This document shows, piece by piece, positions 1 through 7,050 of a stretch of DNA of 17,846 nucleotides. Made by a program: the position numbers and the translations under genes. Position 1 is the stretch's first letter; each line of letters opens with the position of its first letter. The notes below the pieces were generated by a model. The model had not been told where the DNA came from. It made no database searches and worked only from the letters and a program-made list of their open reading frames with translations. Location: contig DFBT01000098.1 of NCBI GenBank assembly GCA_002366725.1, forward strand, positions 2,554 through 20,399. The letters are read 5' to 3'. The stretch comes from Caldifarciminota bacterium UBA3073. GTDB taxonomy: Bacteria; Hydrothermota; UBA3073.

Positions 1-30
1 CACCAATCTTTCCACATCCAAACTCTATTC

Positions 31-50
31 TCTTATTATCGATAATAAGA
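31..50. promoter_or_regulatory. Perfect 20-bp palindrome, likely ArsR-family operator (site 1)
   Basis: TCTTATTATCGATAATAAGA is its own reverse complement over all 20 bases. It resembles the 12-2-12 class of ArsR/SmtB operators in size and symmetry. A near copy lies 58 bases away, next to the ArsR-like gene, so both are probably bound by that protein. The site lies downstream of the repressor gene and could control a gene just left of the window. Binding is inferred. Confidence 0.6.
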
Positions 51-88
51 TAAACGTAACCCCTCGTGAGTTGAATTTAACACCTTTT

Positions 89-108
89 CCTTATTAGCGA
101 TAATAAGG
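89..108. promoter_or_regulatory. Imperfect 20-bp palindrome, likely ArsR-family operator (site 2)
   Basis: CCTTATTAGCGATAATAAGG is palindromic except for one central mismatched pair and shares the TTATTA-CGATAATAA core with the site at 31-50. It directly abuts the stop codon of the ArsR-like gene. No T-run follows on the minus strand, so it does not look like an intrinsic terminator. Confidence 0.55.
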
Positions 109-387
109 TTATATTCTCTGCTTAACCAATTCAAGGATCTCTCTGCAGCTCTCGGAGGGCATATTGTTGATAGAATAGTAGACCCAGAGGCTTTGTTGAC
201 GATTCTTTAACAACCCAACTCTCTCCAACTGCAAGAGATGCCGGGATGCACTCACATAGGAAATCCCAAGATGTTCGCTTACCCCTGAGACGCTCTTTTC
301 GCCCTCGGTAATAAGCAGTCTTAAGATCTCAAGCCGCCGTTTGTTTGCAACTGCCTTAAACAACCTCACCAACTCAATCGCTTCCAT
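109..387 (-). CDS. ArsR-family winged-helix transcriptional repressor
   Basis: A 92-residue protein, the usual size for ArsR/SmtB regulators, which are dimeric winged-helix repressors. The helix-turn-helix covers about residues 33-57 (SGVSEHLGISYVSASRHL) with the wing at about 61-72 (KNRQQSLWVYYS). The classic metal motif ELCVCDL is absent (SVSGVSEHL stands there) and only one cysteine, near residue 81, is present. An As/Cd/Zn-sensing site is therefore not visible, and the signal may be non-metal. The ATG start has an upstream AAGGAAG ribosome site, which lies inside a TTTCTTC/GAAGAAA inverted repeat (392-413). No operator-like palindrome is seen upstream of the gene, but two lie just past its stop, suggesting that it controls the next gene to the left. 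Family call firm, ligand unknown. Confidence 0.88.
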   Translation of the reverse strand: MEAIELVRLFKAVANKRRLEILRLLITEGEKSVSGVSEHLGISYVSASRHLLQLERVGLLKNRQQSLWVYYSINNMPSESCREILELVKQRI

Positions 388-738
388 GGTGTTTCTTCCT
401 TTTTATGAAGAAAATAGGGACGAAAATAGGGAAAATAGGGGGAAAATAGAAAATAAGGAAAATAGGGACAGCGACCATTTTATAGAAACATTGCGGATTG
501 CGAATTGCGAATTTAACACCTAAAACCTGAAACATAACGAAAAAACGATAAAGACATTTCGGATTGCGAATTGCGGATTTATCACCCACAAGGGATTACG
601 AAGTCAAAACACTCCACCACGATGTAATAGAACAGCCTGATTACATATGGCTAACGGGGCGAGATGCATTCCACAGGATAAATCTATTTGATTTGTCTTG
701 TTTTATCACTAACTCACCTATTTCGTCGAGAATTTACT
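388..738. repeat. Gene-free spacer with AAAATAGGG tandem repeats and two GGATTGCGAATT repeats
   Basis: No credible gene is seen. From about 409 to 470 the unit (G)AAAATAGGG(A) recurs five to six times with small variations and ends in GGGACAGCGACC. Two copies of a dispersed repeat built from GCGGATTGCGAATT words follow at about 488-521 and 556-595. The second continues into TTTATCACCCACAAGGG, a tail also seen after the copy near 1484-1530. Short open frames here read 'SAIRNPK'-like peptides and are repeat-derived. Bases 596-738 show nothing I recognise. Confidence 0.75.
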
Positions 739-948
739 TCAGGGAATGGCAATTTCTCTTTCCTCAAGTAGACTCGTAAGAGAACTCATCATAAATTCCC
801 TTGCGTTTAAGATCTCCAGGAGTACAGGCTCTCCATCTTTTGTGAAATGGACGATTATCTGCCCTTCCTCCTCGGCGTAATCTATGGGTCTATCTGATAC
901 CTCTATAAGCAAAACATCAACATCCTTACTATATTTAATCTTTCTCAT
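739..948 (-). CDS. DUF2283 domain protein, likely antitoxin partner
   Basis: A 69-residue protein with the DUF2283 pattern: an N-terminal beta segment (KYSKDVDVLLIEVSD), a central IIVHFTKDGEPVLLEILNA segment and a short C-terminal helix. The start overlaps the end of the upstream DUF4258 gene by 14 bases, indicating translational coupling. DUF4258/DUF2283 neighbours are a recurrent small-gene pair in bacteria and behave like a toxin-antitoxin arrangement, with DUF2283 the probable antitoxin. That role is inferred from pairing and is not demonstrated by the sequence. Length is typical. The gene is transcribed with its partner from the promoter at 1228-1255. Confidence 0.8.
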   Translation of the reverse strand: MRKIKYSKDVDVLLIEVSDRPIDYAEEEGQIIVHFTKDGEPVLLEILNAREFMMSSLTSLLEEREIAIP

Positions 949-1195
949 ATCTTTCTCTCCTTCCGGGATATAAGGTTATTACTAATATGTGGTCAGTATA
1001 TTCTTCATAAACGACCCGTAAGACATGGTCATTATTCAATTTCTTTTGGGCAACGAGTCTTCCTTTATACCCGTGGTCAGTTTTGTCTGGATATATAATT
1101 GTATTTTCAATAAAATTCCTATCAATTACAATGCTGTGTCTCCTTAGCAGTTCAATCTTAAATAATGCATGTTCACTGAATACTATTTTCTTCAT
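935..1195 (-). CDS. DUF4258 domain protein, likely RelE/BrnT-like toxin
   Basis: An 86-residue protein with the DUF4258 layout: an N-terminal helix containing His (FSEHALFKIELLRRHS), an IENTIIYPD segment, and paired C-terminal strands (HVLRVVYEEYTDHILVITLYP) ending in basic residues (GRRERYEKD). The family is structurally related to small ribonuclease-type toxins such as RelE and BrnT. Which residues would be catalytic here I cannot say. It is the first gene of a two-gene unit whose 3' end overlaps the DUF2283 gene by 14 bases. The ATG at 1195 lies about 25 bases after a predicted start site. No strong Shine-Dalgarno is visible, so the gene may be nearly leaderless in translation terms. A dispersed repeat lies upstream, so the module sits as an island. 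Confidence 0.78.
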   Translation of the reverse strand: MKKIVFSEHALFKIELLRRHSIVIDRNFIENTIIYPDKTDHGYKGRLVAQKKLNNDHVLRVVYEEYTDHILVITLYPGRRERYEKD

Positions 1196-1227
1196 TTTAT
1201 TTCATTTAGCCCACAGAGGGTACAGCT

Positions 1228-1255
1228 ATTATACATAGGGTCAGTGTGGTGTCAT
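1228..1255 (-). promoter_or_regulatory. Sigma-70-like promoter for the DUF4258/DUF2283 pair
   Basis: Read on the minus strand, ATGACA (1250-1255) and a perfect TATAAT (1228-1233) are separated by 16 bases. The predicted start, near 1221, gives a leader of about 25 bases to the ATG at 1195. Only the -35 deviates, by one base. Confidence 0.6.
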
Positions 1256-1267
1256 TGAGTCATAGAA

Positions 1268-1510
1268 TGAGCTCCGCCCGTTTAAGTTACAGAAGCGGTA
1301 ACTTATTTCGGATTTCGAATTGCGTATTGCAGATATCAACAACTATTCCCCACGAAGGACACGACAGAATACACAGACTACAGATAGTAAAGCGTAGAGC
1401 GTAAGGCGTTGGACATAGGAAAAGACTGTAAACCACCCCGTAAAGTCGCTTCGCGCCAACGGGGTAGGCGGAAAACACGGATACATTGCGAATTGCGGAT
1501 TTCGGATTTA
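1268..1510. repeat. Spacer filled with several dispersed repeats
   Basis: This gap between two toxin-antitoxin-like modules contains, in order: AGCTCCGCCCGTTTAAGTTAC with a hairpin AAGTTAC/GTAACTT (1284-1304; second copy at about 6235-6268); a GGATTTCGAATTGCG repeat (about 1305-1334); a tract of AGCGTAGAGCGTAAGGCG words (about 1390-1408); a CCCCGT..ACGGGG hairpin (1436-1464); and another GCGAATTGCGGATTTCGG repeat (1484-1530) that runs into the 3' end of the next gene. No gene is supported here. Confidence 0.8.
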
Positions 1511-1819
1511 TCACTCACAAGGGGGTTGGAGTTTAAAGATTGCCTTTTCATAAATCTCTTTTTTTAGTTTCATATTAAACATCTTTAGCCAGAAGTTTAA
1601 GACTTTCTCAAACCAAACTCCACGGCGAGGATGCCTCAGCACTTCTTTAATATCCTCTTCCGGATAGATGAGAAAAAGTCTTTTTACATCCTCCCAGGTG
1701 GCGTAATTCAAAACCTGTGTAATAATCACCTCTTTATCTTTTTTAATATCTATCTTATCTACATTATAAGACCACAAGGCTCTCTGAAAACCTTCAGGTA
1801 ACTTTTTCGTTTTACTCAT
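1511..1819 (-). CDS. AbiE-type antitoxin-like protein (DUF6922-like)
   Basis: A 102-residue protein resembling the small DUF6922-type partners of AbiEii nucleotidyltransferases: LPEGFQRALWSYNVDKIDI, then a helical segment with YATWEDVKRLFLIYP, then VLRHPRRGVWFEKVLNFWL. The start overlaps the stop of the upstream nucleotidyltransferase gene by four bases (ATGA), a strong sign of a coupled pair. Its presumed role is to neutralise the nucleotidyltransferase. This is known for AbiEi antitoxins, and the DUF6922 group is placed here by analogy. The last codons run into a dispersed GGATTT..CACAAGGG repeat (1484-1530), so the C-terminal residues LQPPCE are probably repeat-encoded. Gene order here is toxin then antitoxin. 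Confidence 0.72.
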   Translation of the reverse strand: MSKTKKLPEGFQRALWSYNVDKIDIKKDKEVIITQVLNYATWEDVKRLFLIYPEEDIKEVLRHPRRGVWFEKVLNFWLKMFNMKLKKEIYEKAIFKLQPPCE

Positions 1820-2484
1820 AACAACTTCTTAACCTTGTTTACTTCTCTCAGAATATATGTCTTTACTTTCCCCCAATCTACACTTCTCAAGAATCTGATT
1901 TCTTCAATATCGTCATCTGCATCCTTGAAATAAACAAGTCCTTGAAGTCCTACATAAATATTAAACATTGGGTATTTTTCTATAGTAAAATCAATAATCT
2001 TTTTCAGACCAAAATATTCCATTAAGAAATAGATGTCTATAAAATCTCTCCTTTTTCCTCTTTGAGAAATCGCTATAATTTTCATCGCGGCAATATCTTC
2101 CAACGAAGCAATGTAAACACTTTCTAATCTTTGTAAAGGCTTAAGAAGTGGATAAGGGTATTTAAAGAAACTCATACTTATATTACTAACCTCCAGTCCC
2201 AGGGTATTTTCAGCAATATAAAATTCCTGAACTTTCTTAAATCTTATATCAAATTCTTCCCTCAATTTCCGAGCATCAAATTCTTTTTCTGTGTAAAAAT
2301 CGAAGTCGACTGAAATTCTGTGGCCAAGATATAAAGCGAGCGCTGTGCCACCTGCAAGATAAAACCCGTAATTTTCCAGGAAACTTAATTTCTTTAAAAG
2401 GCCTTTTCTCTTCTTGTTTATTATTGATAAATGTATAATTTTCACATTCTCCTTCTGATGATAAGAACCGTTAGTGTCAGGCAT
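1816..2484 (-). CDS. AbiEii/AbiGii-family nucleotidyltransferase toxin
   Basis: A 222-residue protein of the DNA polymerase beta superfamily. The nucleotidyltransferase core is visible at residues 45-62: GGT (45-47) followed by RISVDFDFYT with the metal-binding D60-x-D62. A downstream RGKRRDFIDIYFL motif is typical of AbiEii-like enzymes. Characterised relatives transfer nucleotides onto tRNA or other acceptors and cause growth arrest in phage-abortive systems; the substrate here is unknown. The gene forms a four-base overlap with its small partner. The ATG at 2484 lies in repeat DNA without a ribosome site. An in-frame GTG at 2445 is preceded by AAGGAG and gives a 209-residue protein that still holds the whole core, so it may be the true start. 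The AT-rich module sits between repeat blocks, as an acquired defence gene might. Confidence 0.88.
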   Translation of the reverse strand: MPDTNGSYHQKENVKIIHLSIINKKRKGLLKKLSFLENYGFYLAGGTALALYLGHRISVDFDFYTEKEFDARKLREEFDIRFKKVQEFYIAENTLGLEVSNISMSFFKYPYPLLKPLQRLESVYIASLEDIAAMKIIAISQRGKRRDFIDIYFLMEYFGLKKIIDFTIEKYPMFNIYVGLQGLVYFKDADDDIEEIRFLRSVDWGKVKTYILREVNKVKKLL

Positions 2485-2531
2485 TGCGAAAAAACAATTT
2501 CGGATTGCAACGGTTATTTCGTAATCTCATT

Positions 2532-3419
2532 TTACTTCAAATACAGCACGGTGACGACCACGATTACATAGAGAAGTATGTCTATCACCATGGGGCGGTC
2601 CTTAATGAATACCAACTCGGGGTTGCCGCCCATATTCTTCGCGTGAACGAGATAAAGATACCGGAAAACACCATAGAGTACAAAGGGAAGTGTAAGGACC
2701 ATATTTCTCGTCCCGAACTTCGATACGGTCTCCGTCGAAGTGGTGTATAAGGCATACGCCATCACAGTCGATGCCGTAACAACTGATATCATCTGGTCGA
2801 GTAGATGTGGGGTGTACTCATATAGAACTTTCCTGTGTCCCGTAGAGTTTTCACCAAGTAGTGCCAACTCGTGTCTCCTCTTACTCATAATGACGAACAG
2901 AGCCAGAAACGAGGTACAGAGAATGAGCCAGGAGGATATGGAAACATCTATTACGGCGGCTCCCGCAACTGCCCTCAAAACAAAACCGCAAGAGACGGCA
3001 AGGATGTCCAAAATCACAATGTGCTTCAGCCAGAAAGAATAGGCTACAATGATTGAAAAATAGCTCAGGGCTACCAGGCCAAAGTTTCTGTTGAGTAGAA
3101 ACGCAAGCGGAAGCGCCACAGCAGAAATAAGAATGGCTGAAGCCACAGCCACTGAAACCTTCAGCCTCCCCGATGGCAATGGCCTCCTTGACTTCAGCGG
3201 ATGGGCTCTGTCCTGCTCGAGGTCCCTGACATCGTTTATGAGATACACCGCTCCGGACAGAAGACAGAAGATACCGAAAGCGAGAATAACCTTCAAGAGA
3301 AGATGAAGGTCAAAAAGGTTCTGAGAAAATATGAGTCCCGCAAAGACGAGAAGGTTCTTCGTCCACTGCCTTGGACGCATAGATTCTATCAGCGCACTTA
3401 TCATCTTGCAATCATACAT
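2532..3419 (-). CDS. UbiA-superfamily transferase, decaprenyl-phosphate phosphoribosyltransferase-like
   Basis: A 295-residue integral membrane protein with about eight to nine hydrophobic segments. The first Asp-rich motif is NDVRDLEQD (residues 62-70), followed by HPLKSRRPLPSG, the HP-x-K-x-R-P signature of decaprenylphosphoryl-5-phosphoribose synthases. LDILAVSCGFVLRAVAG and KRRHELALL followed by YEYTPHLLDQM match the same subgroup. Known members move phosphoribose from PRPP to a polyprenyl phosphate for cell-wall pentose, so a lipid-linked sugar phosphate is the likely product here. The gene lies 33 bases after the SDR epimerase and is the last gene of the polysaccharide operon. Neither ATG at 3419 nor the internal ATG (MISALIES) has a strong ribosome site; conservation begins at RPRQWTKN, so both are possible. 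Confidence 0.88.
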   Translation of the reverse strand: MYDCKMISALIESMRPRQWTKNLLVFAGLIFSQNLFDLHLLLKVILAFGIFCLLSGAVYLINDVRDLEQDRAHPLKSRRPLPSGRLKVSVAVASAILISAVALPLAFLLNRNFGLVALSYFSIIVAYSFWLKHIVILDILAVSCGFVLRAVAGAAVIDVSISSWLILCTSFLALFVIMSKRRHELALLGENSTGHRKVLYEYTPHLLDQMISVVTASTVMAYALYTTSTETVSKFGTRNMVLTLPFVLYGVFRYLYLVHAKNMGGNPELVFIKDRPMVIDILLYVIVVVTVLYLK

Positions 3420-3452
3420 ATCCCGACCGCCAGATCAGGATATATGCATATA

Positions 3453-4490
3453 TCAAAAAAATATTTTTGCAACATTTAATATGCCCTGTTTCCACGGTAC
3501 CCTGTGTGATATGCCGGACTTATTCGAGAACTTATCCACATTATCAATATACCACTTAAAATTGCGAATCAGTGCGTCCTTGTTTGAATATTTGGGGATA
3601 AAACCAAGTATTTTCTCCGCTTTCTCAGTTGATACAAAGGAATCTTTTGAAGCGGTTTCATACACCCACTTATACAATGGCGATAAATGCAGAAATTCCA
3701 GGATTTTCAATGCCAGTATGGTAGGTCTCGCCGGGAATGTTTTTATTTTTTTTCCGAAGCCGGCATAATCGAGCACGGACTGATAGTCTTCCCTCATAGT
3801 TCTAAATTCTCTTGCGCCTATATTGAATGTATCATTTACAATATCTCTCGGTTTAACTGCACACAGATAACTGGCTTCACAGAGGTCCTCCACATCGAGC
3901 AATTGATAGCGGTTTCCCCCGTTCCCGATCGTGGGGAAATTCTTACCGCTCAAAGCCCAGTCATATAACAACACGAAGACCCCGAGTCTCTCGAGTCCTA
4001 TGAAAGACTTGGGTCTAAGTACTGGAATGCACATTCCCTTTTTGCGGAACTCAAGGCAAACATCTTCCGCCAATATTTTAGCTTCTCCATAATAACCAAC
4101 CCCGTCGAGTCTATCCTCTTCTTTAATGGGATGGTGATCCGGAATCCCATAAACTGCGGTCGAAGAAATATATATCACCCTCTCGATGCCACTCTTTTGG
4201 GCGATCTCCAAAACATTTCTTGTGCCCTCAACATCGGTGGAGAAGATATCCTCCTTTTTATACAGAGGCAACGCCGCCGCGGCGTGGATGACGATATCAA
4301 TGCCATCCATTGCATTCTCCAAAATATCTCTGTCTCTTATATCCCCCTTTATCACCGCCACAGAATCTTTAACATCATCATAATCAAAGTCTGCAATATC
4401 AAATGATGTTACTTCTTCTCCCTTTCTCAATAGATAGCGGAGCACATTGATCCCAAAAAAGCCCGCCCCACCCGTTACAAGATAATGCAT
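3453..4490 (-). CDS. NAD-dependent epimerase/dehydratase, extended SDR
   Basis: A 345-residue extended short-chain dehydrogenase. The nucleotide-binding TGGAGFFG lies at residues 6-13, and an acidic residue ending strand 2 (SFDIAD) favours NAD. The catalytic set is ISSTAVYG at about 108-115 and Y134-x-x-x-K138 (YYGEAK). Conserved RPKSFIG and NIGA segments follow. These enzymes epimerise, oxidise or dehydrate nucleotide sugars or lipid-linked sugars. In the decaprenyl-arabinose pathway an SDR acts after the phosphoribosyltransferase, and here the two genes are adjacent (33-base gap), so a coupled oxidation or epimerisation of the lipid-linked pentose is a reasonable inference. The exact substrate cannot be read from the sequence. 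No clear ribosome site precedes the ATG; the TTTGGTTTG repeat lies just upstream. Confidence 0.9.
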   Translation of the reverse strand: MHYLVTGGAGFFGINVLRYLLRKGEEVTSFDIADFDYDDVKDSVAVIKGDIRDRDILENAMDGIDIVIHAAAALPLYKKEDIFSTDVEGTRNVLEIAQKSGIERVIYISSTAVYGIPDHHPIKEEDRLDGVGYYGEAKILAEDVCLEFRKKGMCIPVLRPKSFIGLERLGVFVLLYDWALSGKNFPTIGNGGNRYQLLDVEDLCEASYLCAVKPRDIVNDTFNIGAREFRTMREDYQSVLDYAGFGKKIKTFPARPTILALKILEFLHLSPLYKWVYETASKDSFVSTEKAEKILGFIPKYSNKDALIRNFKWYIDNVDKFSNKSGISHRVPWKQGILNVAKIFF

Positions 4491-4511
4491 AATAGGTTGA
4501 AGGAAAAAGGA

Positions 4512-4548
4512 TTTGGTTTGTTTGGTTTATTTGGTTTGTTTGGTTTGA
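4512..4548. repeat. TTTGGTTTGTTTGGTTTA repeat forming the 3' end of the fused sugar gene
   Basis: A degenerate array of TTTGGTTTG/TTTGGTTTA units. It encodes the last residues QTKQTK and the stop codon of the fused dehydrogenase-acyltransferase, read on the other strand, and extends into the spacer. The same family recurs at about 5116-5160 (inside that gene), 7031-7072 and 7196-7226. Confidence 0.8.
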
Positions 4549-6176
4549 ATGACTCTGTCATTCTTAATAGTATATTGTCGAGAACATTTAGGACATTTGG
4601 CTTTGTTATTTTTGAATAATAATTTTATCCCACATTCACATATCCAGCCTGCTAGTTTAGCAGGAATGCCAGTAACAATAGCGTAGTCAGGCACATCCTT
4701 GGTGACTACTGCACCGGCTCCAATCATAGCACATCGACCGATGGTGATACCGCACACAATTGTCGCATTTGCGCCGATTGAAGCTCCCTCTTTAACCAAA
4801 GTCGGAACCCATTTACCGTATTGGGGATACTTTTTCTTTGGATACTTTGCACGGGGGTTAATATCATTGGTAAAAACTGCCGAAGGACCCACGAATACAT
4901 AATCTTCAAGCGTAACCAAATCCCACACATCGATGTTGCATTCCAGTTTAACACCGTTACCGAGCTTCGCCCTTGAACCTACGAAACAATTGTGCCCTAT
5001 TACACAATTCTTTCCGATTTGAGCACAGGACTGAACCTGGGAATTATGCCAGACTTTAGTACCTTTGCCAATTTTAGCACTTTCCTCAACGAAGGCAGTA
5101 GGATGAACGAAAATGTCTGGTTTTTCTGGTCTTTCTAGTTTATCAAGTTTATTTAGTTGACCAACTGAAACCCTGATGCCATCGTTGTTAATGGAACTCT
5201 GGGCGGCGGTGAGGATTTCGAGCACCTGCAAACCCTCGTAACCGTCAGTTATCGGAGTCTCTTGATTTTGAATACAATCGATAAAATGCCGGCATTCAAG
5301 TTTTAATGGTTCTACCATTTGGACGGGTACTATTTTGGCTTCAGCCTTACACGCAACGGGGATACGATTCTGCCATTCGACTCTATGGGGGTACAAGAAC
5401 AGTTTTTCCTCGGTCAGATCATCAAAAACCGCCATCTTTTTGTCGCCAACGACAACAAGTTTCTGTTCCTTGAATGGGTGAAGCCAGGATACAAATATAT
5501 GACATCTCACACCGCCCGGAAAATCCATAGATGTTAGTGTCACATCAGTAATATCTTTCTGCAAATAATTCCCCCCGGTGGCAGTAATCGCCTCCGGCTG
5601 TTCGTCTAACAGAAATAAGATCACCGATATATCGTGCGGGGCAAAACTCCATAAGATATTCTCCTCGGTTCTTATCTTACCCATATTTAGACGATTAGAA
5701 TAAATATATTGAATTTTGCCGAGTTCGCCGGTATCGATCAATTCTTTAAGTTTATTAACTGCCGGGTGGTAACGCAAAATGTGGCCTACCATCAAAATGA
5801 GTTTTGATTTTTCTGCCATGGCAATCAATTCTCTTGCTTCTTCGAGTTTCAGTGCGAGCGGTTTTTCAACATATACATTTTTACCGGCTGAGAGCGCCTC
5901 CCTTGCCAATTTATAGTGGGTTTCAGCGGGTGCCGCAATGACTACGCCGTCAATATCACTGTCACCCAAGACAACCTCATATGAACTGGTAAAGTTGATA
6001 TCCGGATACTTTTCCCTGTGGGCCTTTACGGTCTCTCTCCTTGTATCGCACACTGTCCTTAAGGCATTGAGTTCATAAAAGTTACGGACGAGGTTCTTCC
6101 CCCAAGCACCTGCACCTATAACGGCAATGTTAGGGCATTTCGGATTTCGGATTTCGGATTGCGGATTTGACGGCAT
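4527..6176 (-). CDS. Fused Gfo/Idh/MocA dehydrogenase and left-handed beta-helix acyltransferase (WlbA-WlbB-like)
   Basis: A 549-residue two-domain enzyme. Residues about 16-335 are a Gfo/Idh/MocA oxidoreductase with the Rossmann motif GAGAWGKN (21-28) and the catalytic-lysine signature EKPLAL (about 104-109). Residues about 350-515 are a hexapeptide-repeat beta-helix acetyltransferase (IGKNCVIG, IGANATIV, IGRCAMIGAGAVV). The C-terminus carries a small zinc-ribbon-like CxC/CxxC motif (CECGIKLL, CPKC). Separate relatives WlbA/WbpB and WlbB/WbpD oxidise UDP-GlcNAcA at C3 and acetylate the 3-amino group; the aminotransferase needed between them is not in this window. A good ribosome site, AAGGAG, lies seven bases before the ATG at 6176. 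The N-terminal residues PSNPQSEIRNPKCP, the linker NKLDKLERPEKP and the C-terminal QTKQTK are all encoded by dispersed repeats. The epimerase gene follows after 36 bases. Confidence 0.92.
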   Translation of the reverse strand: MPSNPQSEIRNPKCPNIAVIGAGAWGKNLVRNFYELNALRTVCDTRRETVKAHREKYPDINFTSSYEVVLGDSDIDGVVIAAPAETHYKLAREALSAGKNVYVEKPLALKLEEARELIAMAEKSKLILMVGHILRYHPAVNKLKELIDTGELGKIQYIYSNRLNMGKIRTEENILWSFAPHDISVILFLLDEQPEAITATGGNYLQKDITDVTLTSMDFPGGVRCHIFVSWLHPFKEQKLVVVGDKKMAVFDDLTEEKLFLYPHRVEWQNRIPVACKAEAKIVPVQMVEPLKLECRHFIDCIQNQETPITDGYEGLQVLEILTAAQSSINNDGIRVSVGQLNKLDKLERPEKPDIFVHPTAFVEESAKIGKGTKVWHNSQVQSCAQIGKNCVIGHNCFVGSRAKLGNGVKLECNIDVWDLVTLEDYVFVGPSAVFTNDINPRAKYPKKKYPQYGKWVPTLVKEGASIGANATIVCGITIGRCAMIGAGAVVTKDVPDYAIVTGIPAKLAGWICECGIKLLFKNNKAKCPKCSRQYTIKNDRVIQTKQTK

Positions 6177-6528
6177 ATTTTAGCTCCTTCCCTCCAAAAG
6201 AATTAAAAGCGAAAAGTTCAAAGGAAAAAGTATAAGCTCCGCCCCTTTAAGTTACAGAAAGAGTAACTCGTTGCGGATTGGGCATTGCGAATTTCGGATT
6301 TTGGAAAAACAACAATTATCCCAAATTATGCGTTAAGAAACCATCTCAAGATCCGTATGGACAAGGGTAGAAAGTTAGTTAGCTTGTTGGTTTGTAAGAA
6401 TCTAACAAACTATCCAACTAACAAACTAACTCCTTATATCATCTGTGATTATCCCTGCCTACCGCAGGCAGGCATGGTTAATGCATATTCTGGGATTATT
6501 AACCACAGAATAACACGGAATTCAATCA
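6177..6528. repeat. Repeat-filled spacer inside the polysaccharide operon
   Basis: No gene is supported. It holds AGCTCCGCCCCTTTAAGTTAC with an AGTTAC/GTAACT hairpin (6250-6268), a TTGCGGATTGGGCATTGCG repeat (about 6270-6300), an ATCCGTATGGACAA motif (6351-6364), an inverted repeat of AGTTAGTT and AACTAACT words (about 6373-6432), and the palindrome CCTGCCTACCGCAGGCAGG (6454-6472). The operon must be transcribed through all of this, so these hairpins would be present in the mRNA between the antiterminator and the fused sugar gene. Confidence 0.75.
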
Positions 6529-7050
6529 TTAATGATAGATCGGGAGGACCGTGGCGCCAGGGCCAAGGATTACCGATACGGAACGGGAAAGGAGTTCCAC
6601 TGCAACAACGAGATGCCTGTCTCCCCTTATTTCAATCACAGTTCCAACACATCCATCCAGGGGTCCCCCCACTATCTTGATGTAATCTCCCTTGATCACC
6701 CCGGGATGGACATTAACCGGCGCCTCGCCCCGTACCATTCTCCTTATTGACTCTATTACATCTTCGGGCACAGATGCCGCATAGTCCTCCCTGTAACCCA
6801 GAACCCTGACGACACCCTGACATTTTATCATCTTAAGGTAATTCTCGGGGTTGAGTTCGGTCCTGGCAAAGAGATAGCCCGGAAAAAGGGGTTTATGTAT
6901 GATTTTCTTCCTGTCTTTCCGCCTGCTCGATGCCTTGACCTTGGGTAGAAATACCTCGAATTCCTTCCGCTCCAATTGCGTTTTAACAAGGTCCTCGTGG
7001 CGATACCTCGTCCAGATGGCGAACCAAGATGTTTGGTTTGTTTGGTTCAT
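6529..7050 (-). CDS. NusG/UpxY/RfaH-type specialised transcription antiterminator
   Basis: A 173-residue NusG paralogue. The NGN domain spans about 9-105: it begins WFAIWTRYRHED and contains PLFPGYLFAR, the family hallmark. A KOW domain follows at about 120-170 (GDYIKIVGGPLDGCVGTV). Specialised paralogues (RfaH, UpxY, LoaP) bind RNA polymerase during elongation and let it read through terminators in long polysaccharide or natural-product operons. The gene lies after a promoter, a structured leader and an intrinsic terminator (7283-7444) and before sugar genes, the layout expected for an operon-specific antiterminator. The first residues MNQTNQT are encoded by a TTTGGTTTG-type repeat and no ribosome site is visible; conservation starts at W9. 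The housekeeping NusG role is less likely because no secE or ribosomal genes are near. Confidence 0.92.
   Translation of the reverse strand: MNQTNQTSWFAIWTRYRHEDLVKTQLERKEFEVFLPKVKASSRRKDRKKIIHKPLFPGYLFARTELNPENYLKMIKCQGVVRVLGYREDYAASVPEDVIESIRRMVRGEAPVNVHPGVIKGDYIKIVGGPLDGCVGTVIEIRGDRHLVVAVELLSRSVSVILGPGATVLPIYH

Noticed and set aside
564..779. Plus-strand open frame of 71 codons
   Set aside because: It starts in a GGATTGCGAATT repeat, overlaps the end of the DUF2283 gene on the other strand and has no recognisable domain.
3331..3768. Plus-strand open frame of 145 codons opposite the UbiA and SDR genes
   Set aside because: It lies antisense to two clear genes and has no conserved motif or ribosome site; it is a shadow of the real genes.
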